DNA from: Mugil cephalus
Taxonomy: Eukaryota > Chordata > Actinopteri > Mugiliformes > Mugilidae
Direction: 5' to 3'
Length of the DNA: 64,000 bases
Assembly (NCBI RefSeq): GCF_022458985.1
Contig: NC_061774.1
Coordinates: 11,026,616-11,090,615, forward strand
The notes beneath the pieces were generated by a model that made no database searches, was not told the DNA's origin, and saw nothing but the letters and a program-made list of their open reading frames with translations. Below, one piece after another: positions 1-14,168 of this stretch. Numbering within the stretch: the first letter of the stretch is position 1; every line of letters starts with the position of its first letter. Made by a program: the position numbers and the translations under genes.

Positions 1-1223
1 AGAAAGCCGCGGGGAGGGCCTTGGGCACGCAGCAACATAGGAGGGTAGGAAGGAACATAGAAAGAGGGAGGGATGTGGAGGAAAGAGGAAATGGTAAAAA
101 AAGAAAGTGAGGATCGCAAGTAAGAAAAGGAAAGGAATGTCTGCAAAACTGGAATGTTAGGCAATGCGTATCGTGAAGAAATGCAATGTGGGACAATCAC
201 TCAAGCATGTCTTCAGAAGCATTGGGCAAACTATTTAATATCAGCAAGACATCTTTTATATATATATTTTTTTTTACTGTGTTCAGTCCCAAGTATTTCT
301 TTTTCGCTTTATATAAGCTTAGAATATGCCATAATGTGGCAAATAATCACAGCGCAACCACAAAATTCCTACATCTACAGATCTGTGTGTGTGAACAAGC
401 GCTGTACAGTTAAATGTCATGTTCCTGTAATGATGAGAGATGCAGTCAGTGACTCAAAGCAATCCAATCACAGTCCTCAATCACTCATTTCTCTGACATG
501 CCAGAGTGTACACATTCTTAAATTTGATAAGTGATGACATCAGAAAGCTCATCGCAATGTGAGTAAAACTGGCATGTGAAACTTGCCGGGAGAAAAAAAT
601 TAGGGTAAAGGGAGACAGACAGACTTGTCTGTTTTTCATGTTTTATTATGTCTTGGTATGTGTGGTGAAAGGGGGGATGTGTGGAAAGCCAGCCACACAA
701 AAGTTCTTGTTAACTACAATGAAACCCAGAGCATTTCTGGTTACAATCTCTTATGTCCTGTCACTGGCCATCAGAAGCATCTTAATTACTGCTAGCTTGT
801 CCCTCCTTATAAAGGGAATAAATTATCCACAGCTGCCGACTACAAACAGTTAAAACAGCGCAGAGTTTGGCGGGCTTTTGACAGGTTTGGGGATAGGGGT
901 TCAGGGGGAACAGGTGGTCGGTGGGGGAGGAAGAAGGCGTGCAACACGGAGGCATGGGGCGCAGAAGCAGCCAAGTGTCAGGTTTCTACAAGGCAGGCCT
1001 TTCACAGTCGAATGGCAGAGGCATGACCTTCCAGGTTCAAAGGAAGCTTTGCAGCAGACATTCCAACAGAGGTTGGGCATCTGGCCCAATTAAAACATAA
1101 TTCTGAGGTGACAGTGACTTGGACTGAAGTGACAGGAAGTACAAAAGTCAGTTTTCTTTCCTTTATCTAGTCAGTAACAGTTGTAGTGTGTGGTGTTTTG
1201 GTACCACGTCTGAGAACACTTAC
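1..1223. other. No gene recognised; possible intron
   Basis: Nothing with coding character or a recognisable RNA is visible here. The open frames are short, unlike known proteins and rich in low-complexity residues. If the candidate minus-strand exon at 1224-1276 is real, this stretch is the intron downstream of it. Confidence 0.4.
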
Positions 1224-1276
1224 CTTGGATTGCTCAAGCAAAGCCAAGGGCTTTAGTCCGATCCGTCTCTTGACTT
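1224..1276 (-). CDS. Candidate internal exon of an unidentified minus-strand gene
   Basis: On the minus strand a 53-nt block is bounded by a good acceptor (T-rich tract ending TCAACAG) and a near-consensus donor (CCAAG then GTAAGTG). One of the three frames is open: two leading bases, then 17 codons reading VKRRIGLKPLALLEQSK, basic and helix-prone. The other two frames contain stops. I do not recognise the protein, and no partner exon was found between here and eef1g, so the gene would continue to the left of the window with its 5' exons unlocated. Splice signals plus a single open frame in 53 nt can arise by chance. The call rests on the strength of the two splice sites and the protein-like composition. 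Confidence 0.35.
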
Positions 1277-4200
1277 CTGTTGACAAAAAAAACAAAAATG
1301 GAATTCAGGTTTAGTTAATATGATTTGTTAAAGGTAAATTAACTTAAGAAGTCGTTTGTAGGACTGGCTAAGAGATCGCAAAAGCTGTTGTGTTAAGAGG
1401 CGTGCCTACATATGACACAAAAAGCCCTAAATGCAGTGGTTACACTCAGGATTTACTCATGGTATTTCACTATACATGGTCAATGGACTGGTGATGTCCA
1501 ATCAGGGCCTTTAGTGCTTATATAATAATTAACCAACCAGTGGCAGCAGCACTGACCCTAGTAAGTAATTATGCAAAACTCCCTTTTGGTAAATAAATCC
1601 AGCCACTTGTTTGATGTACCGCACAAAAAAAAACATACTATATAGATATAGAAGCAGATCGAGTTCTGAAGGAATTTGAAAAGGAAATGCACTCTTAAAA
1701 TATGCACATGAATTCTTGTGCTTTTGTTTCACCGCTGAGTTCAGTGTGAAACCATTGCAACAGAACAGGACGAATGTGCAGCCATACAAACAAATGATGG
1801 AAATTGTATTTGCAATTGCTCAAGCTTACTTCTACTCGTAGTGACTAGACCAGCGTGTTACATGTCTTTTGAGGGTTCTTGTGTCAACCTAACAGCATAT
1901 TGTGAAACAAAGCCTTCTCTTTGTCAGTCGCAGTACAAACAGAACCAGACCTGATGTGAGCACAGACAGGCATCTACCGGTGGGAACATGTCCCTCAGAA
2001 ACATTCTTCGAAGACAGGCTGTCCTACCCCATCATTAACTTCCCCCTCCGCAAAAGCCCCGCGCCCAATAAACTGAACTGCTCACTGCTTTAGTGGAAAT
2101 TATGCCAAATAACTGTGTTTGTGAGAAAGAAACAATTGTTAAGCGGTCAGGATTTAATACCAATGAAAACCAACGAGAGTGAAAGTAACGTTCCACTAAC
2201 GCTGATGCAAAGCTTGTAAAAGGACTGTAAAGTTTTGAGCAAGAATGTTTTTGTTACTGACTGTGTGTTTGAGTGGGTCTTATACTGACATAGATAGCAC
2301 ATAGCTGAGATAAATGGCAGCCAATACATGGCTGTCATTATGTTTGTGTGGGGAGACTTGCGCCGCAGCAGCTGTGTACACTCTTTGGCCCGTGCTCCTG
2401 TTACAGAGTCGCATTCAGGTACCGTCTGACTGACAGTTTTAAAAGGTGCAAGATGCAAGATTAGATAAAGAGGCCTGTAAATTATTATGCTTTTGTATAT
2501 GTGATATTTGTACTCTGATTTGTAAAGAGAAATATGTAAAGTGTTTTTTATTTATTCTTTTTATTCTTTCTGTTTCTTTTTTTATTATTATTTACAATGG
2601 CCGCATCAGATTAAACTAACCAAAAAGATAAGAAGTCAGTTCCCCAATCCTCTGTACTTGTTTCCTTGGTGAGATCACACACATAAACACACACGCAGGT
2701 ATCTCGGCAAAGCGAAATGCGGGCGCTAGCTGACAGGGGAGCATGAACAAAAACACGCGCAGTGTGAGTAGAAATACCACACCGCAGTCCACGACGCACA
2801 TCACGTCGCTTCGCCCCTGTGCTTTGCTTGCAGAGGGAGCAGCTCAGTGCACGGCCCCACCCAGCCTCCAGTCACACACATTCCTTGATAGAGCCGTCAG
2901 GCCAGCTGGAAGGCAGCCCAGCCTCTCCCCACGGTGACTAACTCCAAAGAAATGTCCTCTTTCTCTCTGACTCCAGCTCCATTTTACGCCGCCCACCGTG
3001 TACCCTGCTTGAGTGCCCACCCCCTGCTGTCAGTCCACCACACCCCCCAAACCTCCACGTTCTGCTCAAATAAGCAAGAACACCACGTTTACTGAGATAT
3101 GCACGTTTAAAAGGCACCCTGAAAAACACTCTTTGCAAATGAAGAGTAACTGAACAGTTTCATTATTTAAACTACCATGATTAGTATGGCAGTCATTCTC
3201 ATCATTATCATTTTACATGACACCTTGGGCCTTATCTTTCCTCCTGTCACTTGCAAACACACACCTGAAGTGTTTGACTGTGATAGTTTGTGCTCAAGTA
3301 GGTCAAAATTCACTGGAAACTGATCAAAGCAGCTTCAGTCAATCCACCGAGCTGATTGCCAAATCCAATCAATTTGGTGAACAGAAGAGAGGAGCAGTGT
3401 GACTGTGATTACAGCTCCATCGTAAGTGTATCACGCACAGTGGTGCTGGCGAGTGATAAGATTTGATTATGGCCAAATAAAAAGACCTCAGTGCAGAGTG
3501 GCTAAGAGGGAGGGAGAGCAGCAGTGACCAAATCAGTCTCGTCAAAACAGAATAGACTCCCTGTTCCCTTTGCTGCATTGTAGTTTGACACAACAAGTAC
3601 AACAAAAAGAGACACAGCAGGCCACAGCCTTCAGTCTCTCCTCAAAAGCGGCAGATAGGACATGCACGCGTGACGCATATAAAAGGAATGAGCGTCAAAA
3701 TAAATGGTTCTTTTCTGCACCCCACAGTCCACATAGCCCTGAACCAAACCACAAGTCCTGCACAAGACCATAGCCTGCCCACTGACGCCAACTTGGCCTG
3801 GTGCTGATTAAACCATTGTGACTTTGGCAGGAGTCAGGCACCAAGTGGAAAAACTGAACAAAACTCTTAAAAAGCTCCTCTCTTGCTTTTACGAGTTCAC
3901 AAACAAAACCAGGAGTCGTGCTGAAAGCATACTTCGGCTATGACCTGATTTTCACGTAAATTATATTTTGAGACACAAGTTCTCAAAATCACAGAAAGAC
4001 AGAAGATAATATAGTATATGAGACGGTAATGACCAAACAACCCATGACTCCTATCATGGGGCTTTCTCTATTATACCACTTAAGAGGTCTTAGAAGGGAG
4101 GATCACGCTGTGAATTCCCTCTCCCGTTTTTCCTTTCTTCTTGTGAAGGGCACCACACACTGTTGCTGTTGTGGGTGTCTAAATTCGACTGAGACAGTGC

Positions 4201-7200
4201 ATTCAGTGTTATGTGCTGTACACACAACTTGACATTTGAAAGAACACGTCAATGACGTTTCCGCAAAAACGAAACACAACTTTTTTTGACTGGTCTGTTC
4301 TGAAATGAGAAGTGATCCTGGGATGGTGCCCATGAGCAGTTTCAGAGCCAATAACACTGGGTTGCTAAGAAGAAATACATAGGATAAAGAGAAGCACGGG
4401 CGAGTTCGTTCTGAATAGAGATATTCAGAATAATTCGGTGGCGGATGCAAATTGTGAACCAGCAGAACTAGTTACACCAACGTCAAAGAAGATTGAGGTT
4501 TGCGCAGTGGAGCTTCATGAACAGTTGTGTTACGAGAGGTTTGCCCTTAGCAACCTCACACAGTTCGAGCCACGTAACTGCCCCGGCTAAAACGCAATTT
4601 AATTTGGCCATTTATTAGTCTCAGTCTGTGACAGCTGCAGTTTGAACAAATGCAAGTCCATTCATGGAGAAGAAAAGAGGGTCAGGAAGAGACAACCAAA
4701 GCAGCAGAGTGTAAATATATACGAACATACATACGTCGTCCTTAGTTGTAAAACTTAAAGGCTGGATATTCATGCCTAGTACTGAGACCACACCAGAGTT
4801 GTGCGGAGTTGTTTAGAGCAAGAGAGAGTTATTGGATGGGTGAGGAGTGCCATCCTTGAGTATCTTGCACCAGATAAAGAAAACCTAAACAAAGCTGAAT
4901 GTAAAAAGCTAAATTTACATTCCAAGCACTGCTGCCCTGACATTTCGGGCGCCTCACTCCGAGCAGAGTTTTGGTAACAGATGCTTCGTGTCATTCCTCA
5001 CACAGGACAACGTAACAGTTTTTATGGGGGTAGGGCTGCTGTTCAGGCGGCGAGGTGAGTAGGCAGACTGTGCGATGCTGCAGAAGTTGTATAAGAGCTC
5101 TTGTTTTGGGTTGGCCTCGTGCAGACGTTTGGAAGAGCGGCGGTGAAAGTCACTGGCTTATCAAGCAAAACAGCCTTCACACCCTTTTTAAAAATATTCC
5201 TCCGAGCTCATAGCTACAGTAAACAAATCTAAATTGGACACGCGTGGATGGGTGTGGTTTTAGCAGATTATTATATGTGACTTGTGATTATTATCTAATT
5301 ATTACCTCTCAAATCACTATTTCTCAACAAGGAGGCAAGCTAATGATGGGCGCTGCACAGGGAACACTGAGGACATGCTGAAACATTCCAAGCCAGCACA
5401 GGACGGGTGAGAAGGGAGTGGCTGCTGGGTGGATTGCCTCGAAAGTCCTTCTAAAATCGCACACTATGGTTAAATGTTTATTTGCAACTGCTAGGAAACT
5501 TCCCTCAGTGGAAATCTTGAGCATCTACAAATTTGCTATTGTTCTATGCAATAGCCTCAAGGGTGGGGCTTCATCTGGAGCTCCAGGATGTCCGAGCGCT
5601 CGGCTCTGCTTCTAAATACGTGCCAAGTGTGAAGAAAAGTTTTGTGAAGCACCCTCTCTCCTTTCAACTTGCTCAGAACATCCACCTCCCTCCTTTCACC
5701 ACACACACTGTCTCTCCACACACCCATGAGGAAGTGGCAGAGGAAGTGTGCTAGAGACCAGTTTCCTTGCGTTTCACAGTGGCACGAACGTGCAACGCCA
5801 CTCCTCTCGCCGGCGCTGTCATCCAGCGGAGCAGGAACATGCAGTGGCGCTTTGATATGGCTTCAAACCATCGTGGGGTAGCCCTCTAAAGGCGCTGTTT
5901 GTCATACTGGCGGCAAGTGCTGCTGAATGATCGTTAACTGCCGATCTCAGCCACGGCGACTGAGCAAAATGTAACCAGTGAAGCGGCATCAAAAGTTTGC
6001 GGTGTGGTTTTTTGGAATTCTAAATGTCCTGCATGACTTCAGGTGACAACATAATACAGCCTCTGTACTGGTGCACTTGTAGACAAGCGCAAGTATTTAC
6101 ACAAACAGCATCCGCCTCAGGCCAATTGGAGTTAACTGACATGCGTTACAGCTACAGGCAGTTACAGAGACCTGTGAACATTTCCGAGCTTGAATTATGG
6201 TCTTGTTTGTTATGTCTTTATAACGCCCCTGCTTGCAGCAAATCTGCACCTGCAAAAACCCGTGATACGTTCCAGCATACGATCATCATTTGAGAATTTT
6301 TAGAATTCAAACATATCCCGGTTTAAAGGGCAACCTACTACCCAACGACCTTTTAGCCCCCATGTCACCATGTGGCATTCGAAGCAGCCTTTATCATAAA
6401 CAATCACCTTGACAAGAGCAATTTTAGAAATGCCAGACATTTACAGCAGCGGGGCACGTGATGTGGGCTGAGTGCGCACTGTGGAAAAGACTGTATGGAG
6501 TGAAGTAAGCAGCAGCAACTCTTGTCTGAGCTGAGTTTTGGGTGTGGCAGGAGGGAGTCGCTGAGGACAGGCAACTGCACACAGTGAAATTTGCCTTACA
6601 GCTGAGATTCAACAAAGGATCTTGCCTTACCCTTTTCTTATCTACGTCTTTCAACTCGAAGTCGTCCATGTCATATCAAACACAGGCCAGACGACATGCA
6701 ACGATTACAGCTCAAACCACACATGAAAACACGCCATTTGGGCTTTAATTATGCTATAGGCGTAACGGCCGGGTTTCTGAAATGGGGTTTTCTCTTTCTC
6801 CAAACGTGCAAAGTCTTAGCTCCCCCTCTATGCCTCAAACCTGGTTTCAATTAGCTTGTCTTTCCAAACCACTACATTCCATTACTCCCCTCCTCACCCC
6901 CGCCCCGCCCATCCCCCCCTCACTAACTCTCTCTCGCTGACTCTCCTTCCCTGTCTTGCTCCCTTCTTCTCCCCCTGCACGCCCTGGCCTGGAGCCCAGG
7001 TTAGGAGACCCAAGGTAAAACCGAGAAAAATAAATTTCTCTCGTTCTAAGACTTCGAGATGTCGGTCACAAAAGCACGCGTACGCGCTTCGGAACCAAGC
7101 ATCGGTGGCAGTTTTCAACTTCGCATTATGTAACATAAATAAAAGAGAGGTATATCTTCTTAAAGAATGGATTCAGGAGACGTTTCACAAACGCAGTTCG

Positions 7201-10200
7201 CATTGAAAAAGCCTGAGACTTTCAGACTACACGTGAAAGATAATTATACAGCACCAGGCAACACAGGGACGAGGCAGGAAAAATAAGTTACGATCAGTAC
7301 TTTTCATTTTACTGCCACCCCTTTGGATAGCTTTGGATATGCACGTAGGGTTATAGTGCGACGGCTATCTGCAGCGTGTGGGCTTTTTTTCCTCTGACTG
7401 TAAAGGGTGTGCCTCTGTGAGGAGACAGCGCAGCAAGAAGGAGGGAAGGAAAAAAAGAAAGAAGTGGGAGGAGGGAGGTGAAGGAGTGGGATCCACACCC
7501 AAGCCTGTTGCTGCAGGCTCTCATAGGGAAGTACCTTCAGTTTTTAAACTTCCAAGTTCCAGCAACGGGCAATGGACAGATAAGAGAAACTAGATAACAT
7601 CAGCAGATACAACCTCTACGACTCTTTTATCGTCCCGACCTATTTTTTCCACACTGCTTTCATTTACTCCTTTTTGACATTCCAGTCCAGTTAAAAAGTG
7701 ATCCAAGAGGAAAGGGTTTAATGTGTATGCAAAGGTCGTCCACGTTGCGCAACAGTCAAATCTCAACACAAATGGAGAGCCTTTTTGTTCTTAATTCATT
7801 CAACACAAATCATGTAAACATCAGCTCCACAAGAGGGGACTCAACTCGCACATGCATCTAGGATAACGACCTTTGTTAAAGGAAAAGCGAAGTGCGCAAC
7901 TCCAGTCAAGTCCTCTGCATTCATGTGGTGGCTGTGGGTACACACCCACTTCTCATGCTCCTGCACTATTGGACATAACTACTTAGAAAGAATGATGATT
8001 TCCACATAAAATCCCTTCCACCTTACAGTTGTATAGAAACAAACTAGTTGCAGTGGAGACATGTAACATGCAGAACTTTCCCAAGCAAAAAATGTCTCCA
8101 GAGGAAAAGCAAACAGACACCACCCGAGATAAGCAGGTATAATAAAACAGGATAAAGGCATTGCAATCTCACTGCTGATACACATTCTCACTACGCGAGC
8201 CTCCTGGTATATTACAGGAATGTTGAACCGCAACAAACTTTTTTAAACTTTAACCAAGTTATTGTGTGTAAAGCAGTATTAAAAGTTTGCAGCACAGCTG
8301 AGACGGTCTGAAGTTCAGGTGGCAAAGTTTAGAAACACAATTACCAAACAAAATAACAAGAATAAAAAAAATTCAATTTCATTTGATTTAATGTGAGAAA
8401 AATGTGCATCTTTTACCTGTGCGCAGCCTTTGCGCCCAAGAAGCCTCACACCAGCTTGAGCATCCTTGAAAAACGTGTCCCCTTCTCCCCAGCCCAAGAA
8501 AAGCACTTTCGCACTGTCTCAACTTCGCAGTCTGTAAGGACTCTGTCACTCCTTTCCTATTTCTCGATCAACCAGACTTCCAGGGCGTTTTCTCTCCCCC
8601 CCTTCTCCCTCCCGCTTCTGCTCCGGGTTGATTTTAACCTCTTTTTTTTTTCTGTGCGGCTGCTTCTCTGGGTTGAGCAGAGTGGTTGGACAGGGAGCTG
8701 GGTAGGGCTCCTGTTTTGCAGAGGGAGGGGAATGCAGGGGAGGGGACCTGTGTGAGGGAGTGGTCCTCGGCAGACATGGGACCACCCACTGCTTCACACA
8801 GGGGCCTTCAGTGATATGCAACATTCAAGAGAAGACATTGCATTTCTCCAACACACATATCTCCAAAATGCAGCAGTAGTTTTAAAGTAGTTTTAAACAT
8901 GAGTATGTGTATAGCTTAACTCTTATTTTTTTCTTTTTTTTTTTTCTGGAAGGAATGTGGAGATTTTTGCTTTATTTTGCAAAGCTTGGTTTATCCGTTT
9001 TAATCTGAGCTTAAAACAGCTTGAATTTGTTTCTTTTTACACCGTTTGGCTTTAGCTACAGAAAAGCACCGAGGTACACAGAGTAACACGTCACGAAAAA
9101 GATTATCATACGGCAGACAATGACATAAACGTGCTATTACCGCATTTAAACTGCTGCACACAAAGTCGCACAACATTGTCATTAACAAAATTACTCAGGA
9201 GTGAGTCTTTCACCTACACAAAAGGCAGAGAGTCTGTTTACAGGGCTAGATTTACAATAGAGGCTTTTGTTTTCACTACGCACAAAGAGACTGGTGAGCT
9301 TCAATAACTGTTCACTTTCATATAAACCACTTTTCTTTCCGCATTCGTTATTCGTATGGCTAAGTATTGAAAATTTCTAATTGCATGGATTAGATCGGGA
9401 GCTGTTCTCCCCCTGCACTTCCATGAGCAGAAAACAGCAATTGTAACCTCTGTAATTGTAGGGAGGAATACCACGCGCACTTTGCTGCATAATTTTGTAA
9501 TAGTGCCACATCTCTGTGGAGTCCTTGTTGTCATTCAGCACTGCGTCTCTTATCACTCGCAGTCATTTCAGGCATTTACAGAACAAGCAGTGCATTAAAT
9601 ATTTCACAGGTGACAGACTGTGTTTCATTACGACAGAAAAAAAAAAAAAAAAGAGATGAGAGGATAAGTTGCAAGTCACACCGGGTGGCGCCTCCAACTG
9701 ACTCAGAACGAGGGACTGCAGGTACGAACAGGCAAAAATCTCTGATAAAAACATGGGTTTGATAACTCTGAGATGCTCCTGTAGATTTTTTTTATCCCCA
9801 CAAAACTATTTCTTCTGTCCTAAGTGATTGGGTGGATTGTTGACAGACCTCAGTCATGTCAATTTTAAGGTACCATCCACAGACGTTCCTGATATAAACC
9901 TATTGGATTCATTTTTAGACATTTGTAATGCTCACAAAGACCACCACTTATCCATCACTTCCTGTTCGGTATTTTATATTTTTAATTGAACTGTAATCTC
10001 TGTTTCCTCCTACATTCTTCTTCTTCTTCCTACATTCTGCCACACCCACAAATACACCAAGTTGGAACTTCTAAGAAGTTTCGCAAATGCGCTGGCATGT
10101 GGATGTATACATACATAACTGTGGTATAACACACACCTTGAAATGACCACATCCCTCCCTGTGCCCTGTGTCGTATAATTGTTCATCGAGGGAGTGGTGC

Positions 10201-13200
10201 GCACACGCCGGTACATGTGTGCAGACACATTTTCAATATTGCTGCAATTTACACCACCGTGAGTTGCGACGGCTCAACTTTTGTGTGCGCCCCAAAGGAA
10301 AAAGGGTGCAGCTTTCCCACAAGAGGGAAGATGTCGAGCTGTTGCGACCACACTGAGATAAAGGGAGTAACCCCAACCACGCGCAAGACAAGAAGAGATC
10401 CTTGTCGAGAAAGAACTCTTTGCGAAGTGTGATATTTACCCTTTAGATCGGTTACAGCCTTTTAAATAAACAAAAGACGTCTCAAACATACACCACTGTA
10501 GGCCTCGGACTGTTTGGATTCTGCAAATCAAAGAGAAAACATGTACAAAATCATTTCTGATAACTCCTCGGATCAATTTTAATGCATTTGATGGTGAATT
10601 TTTACATATATAAAGTTTTAAGCAAAGACTATCGTCTTAACAAAAAGCGGCTTGCTACTGCACCTGTTTGCTCAGCGCCTCAGGCGTTTGCCTTTTGGCC
10701 ACTAGGGCGTGGCTTTTGTTGCTTTTGAAGAATTCCAGTTTACAGAAATTGCATATTCCATATAGAAAACTTCTGTGATCTGTCCGCATGTAAACAGCAG
10801 GAGCTTTTTCAAGCTGTGTGCTGCTCTACAACTTTGAAGCAGGTCGCTCCAGTGACGTGGATCCAGATGGACGCCCAATGAGTGAACATGTACAAATTCT
10901 CAATTTGACCAGAGGCCGATAAAGATGAGAGTCAGCCTTGAGGCGACGGACAGAGATTGTGTGCAAAAGATGAATAGTGTTCAATGAAACGTTGAGTATT
11001 TTGCATGTTTTTAAAAACAGAGTTCCCTCATCGCCTCATGGCAGGTCATTGTGGTTGAATACAAGGATATGTGGGAATGGGTGTGTTTCCTGGTCCTAGG
11101 TGTGTCAGCCAGTGTGAACAGCGCAAATAGCTTGGCTCAGACACAGGATGAGTCACAGCCCACGACTACAATGAAAACAGGGAAGCTCAGACTGCAGAGG
11201 GGAGTAAAATCAGAGGATTAGATGGGGACGGACGGTTGGATGTGCGCGCGCGTTATGTTTGCGTATGCGCGCGTATGATTAATGTCTCCCGCAGGACATG
11301 GGAAGTCACACGGCGCTGGCCTGAGCAAAAACTCTAACTTGTGATATGGTTAAACAAAAGTGACACAACACCTAATCACTATTTAAGGTTCCTTGAGCAA
11401 CTGTTTGGCTCTGCCCGTAGGCATAGCAGCCAGATGGGTGTGAGTTGCACATTTGCAGGTTTAGTCAGAGAACAATCTGAAGAAGCGAGCTCCAGTTTTT
11501 AGCCTAAAGGAACTGTTATTGCGAAGGCGGCTGGCAAACTGTGCAGTCAAAGAAAGAAACTTACAGTAGGCTTTAGCACTTGAAAATGTCAAATTATTTT
11601 CTAAATGCAGACAATGCGAGCAGTGAACTTGGAAAAGGTCGTTTTGCATGATTCATCAAGATCATGTGCAAGACCCTGAGATACAACAGAAGGGCTTATT
11701 CCAAGACACATATAAGATTGTAATTCTTATCATACTTTCTTTTGTTCTATGTTCATGACAAGTGACTACAATGAAAGCAAGGTGTAAAAATCTGTGACTA
11801 AATCCTTCTCCTACGCCCTCAGAAGTATCAAAGTATTTAAGACTTGTGTTGTGAGCTGAAAGATTGAGTGTAATTTTCACTGACTGCCAAACAAAATAGT
11901 GATTTACATGAACCGACACCGACTTGCTCTTGTTTGCTGCATTTGCGGTCACATGAAAATGTCAATAAACGAAAAAGTTCAGTTCAGTAGACAGCAGCCC
12001 CAGATCCCGAGACAAACCGGATTGTCTGCAAATAGAGGAGTTCTTTGTCACGTCATTAGATTTTATATTTACACAATGAAACATTGTCAGTGTTGTGTGA
12101 TCTGTTTGGCCAGTCAATACCGAAGTCAGATAAACATCGACAGAGGGGCATTGTCGGTGGTGGAGAACGTCAAACTCGCCACAGATTCAGCTCGCCTCTT
12201 TGATGGATGAACACAGCATTGCAGAAGTTCAGTCAAAATGATTGTGAAATCGAGGCTCGTCATATTTTCCTACTCCTGTTTCCACTTTCAGTGAAACAGG
12301 ATGAAGCTTTGTTGATTTCTTTTCTTCTTTTCTGCTGTTAGTGTTTATTTCAGTAGCACTGCATGGTGTCCCTTAAAGACAAACCTTGGCAAATAATTGA
12401 CTGAACATATTGTTTTCACTGCCCCTGGATCATATTTGCAGTGCATCGTTCAGTGTTTTATGCCAAGCAATACGAAAAGAAAGAAAGAGGAATGCACATG
12501 CAACAATTGGCATGTATTTATATAACTGTTATAAAATGTGATTACATAAAAAAGCCCCACCTCATCCTGACTAGAGAGTAAAATGCTCCAATAAAATGAC
12601 TTATTATGTCAGTGATAACTCTAACCCCGACAGTGCTCTTCTGTTGCCTAGCAGGAATTTTAACTTTTGCTTCTAATTCAATTTGTTTCAATTTGTCTGT
12701 AGTCTTATAAACCTTGGGTACAGTGAAAACATGTTGATCGCGATAAATTATCATATTTTAAGAGATTTAAAAACTCTCCCGACTCCACAATCTGCATTTA
12801 ATGTGCAACATTATACTTTCATTTTGAGTTATGTTTATGTCTACCAGACAAAACTAAGCCGACCAACCACTCTCGTAGCTCCGCTTTGGTCTCCACCTTG
12901 CATATTTTTAGCAGCTTAACGCTCCACTTTGTCCGTCAGCCGACGGGAACCGTGTCTGTGAAGTGGTTTTGTAGATACGTTTAACTGAAACAGATGGCGG
13001 CTGCTGTCGAACATGATGCTGTCGGAACAGTAGTGAACAAAATTCATGCACCGTCACATATAGTTTTCACTTTGATAGTTGATATTTGTCAGTGACATAA
13101 AAATAAAAATTGCAGACCCTTGTTGCTTTAACTAAGCAATTTTGAATGAAGGACTTAGACTATGTTTACTGGTAACAGGCTATTTTCTCCCTTGGATATT

Positions 13201-13218
13201 ATTTGATGTCACTTACAT
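1277..13218. other. About 12 kb without a supported gene
   Basis: Both strands were read for splice-flanked open blocks, RNA genes and repeats. The stretch is AT-moderate unique-looking DNA with pyrimidine-rich patches (for example 6890-6980 and 8580-8660), short purine tracts and an alternating purine-pyrimidine GCGC-rich patch near 11240-11275. No open frame resembles a known protein. A weak minus-strand donor (GCGCAG then GTAAAA, near 8418) follows a short open frame but has no partner. The stretch could be intergenic or a long 5' intron and regulatory domain of the candidate gene at 1224-1276. The sequence alone does not decide. Confidence 0.4.
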
Positions 13219-13557
13219 CATAGGTCTTCAACAGGGGGTCCACAACCTCTAGGGGGTCCATGGAGAGACTGCAGGGGGAGTCGCAAAATGTTTGGTTGAT
13301 TAGACATTTTTTGTAGATATGTATTTTTTTTTATTTCTCCCAAAAACTTACATTTATTTAAATACACATTAACATGAATCCAACATATTTTAGTAAAGGA
13401 ATTAGGAATAGCTTAATATTGAAGCTGATAATAATAATAATGTGTATTTATAAATAGCACTAGGCCGTGTTTAATGTAGGACACATATAGTAGGTAGGGG
13501 GTCCCTATTTCATCTCTCCATCAGTTTGGGGGTCCTGAAAAACATTGAAGACCCCTG
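13219..13557 (+). mobile_element. hAT-like non-autonomous DNA transposon (MITE), copy 1
   Basis: A 339-bp block has hAT-like ends: CATAGGTCTTCAA on the left and TTGAAGACCCCTG on the right (reverse complement CAGGGGTCTTCAA). Runs of GGGGGTCC lie just inside both ends. The 8-bp flanks are ACTTACAT and ACTTGATG, which could be a decayed target-site duplication. The interior is AT-rich and has no open frame. A diverged copy of the same element lies at 41056-41439 in the opposite orientation, which fixes the boundaries independently. The family assignment rests on the CAGGGGTC-type terminus and 8-bp flanks typical of hAT elements. Confidence 0.7.
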
Positions 13558-14100
13558 ACTTGATGATGACATGATAAAAAATTCACTACTTATAATTGAA
13601 ATATTTCCAAACGTTTTTTTTTTTTTTTTGTGAAGAGAACCCTAACCCGTAATCCTGACTTGTTAAACTACAGTTAAAGTTAAAACAGCTTCATCACTGA
13701 AGTGAACCTCTTTTTTAAACTCCAATTTATTTGAACTTGATTTAATTTTCATGATCTTCCTGGGAACTTAGTTAACCCATGCGGCTGAGCTCAGACTACG
13801 CGCATGTCATACCGTTACAGCGTAGCTCATTTATTATTTTTTCCGCTATCCTGCTGTGGAGGCCTGTGAGTAAGCTGCGACTTCTCAAAACAAAGTGGAC
13901 CTAAAGTAACCACTGAGATTGTATCCAAGGAGAGATTACAGCTAAAAAGAAATCACAGGCAGCTAATGACAGTGTGCAGTACTCTAGATACACTATCTTG
14001 CAACACACAGGTCACACCGCCTGATATTTGCTATCACCATAGTAACTCATCATTGGTAATCTTCCTGGAATTCCCCTCAGCGTGCGATCCCATGCATACT

Positions 14101-14122
14101 CACACACACACTCACACCCACA

Positions 14123-14168
<46 letters not shown>
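14101..14168. repeat. (CA)n/(TA)n compound microsatellite
   Basis: An almost uninterrupted CA run with a few CCCA interruptions passes into a short TA run. The repeats in it are translated by spurious His/Thr-rich frames, which are not genes. Confidence 0.97.

Noticed and set aside
154..534. 126-codon open frame on the plus strand
   Set aside because: It has a mixed hydrophobic and low-complexity translation, no domain and no homologue recognised.
6856..7206. 116-codon plus-strand open frame
   Set aside because: It starts in a CT-rich tract giving a Pro/Ser/Leu-rich product, has no motif, and no promoter or splice support.
8315..8506. Possible first exon on the minus strand with a donor near 8418
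   Set aside because: The donor (CAG then GTAAAA) is weak, no partner acceptor other than the distant uncertain exon at 1224-1276 is available, and the peptide is unrecognisable.
10697..10711. CTCF-like CCACTAGGGCG near 10.7 kb
   Set aside because: It breaks the invariant GG of the core at one position and is weaker than the motif at 16080-16091.
14101..14168. Regular repeat that could suggest a CRISPR-like or protein repeat array
   Set aside because: It is a plain CA/TA microsatellite without spacers.
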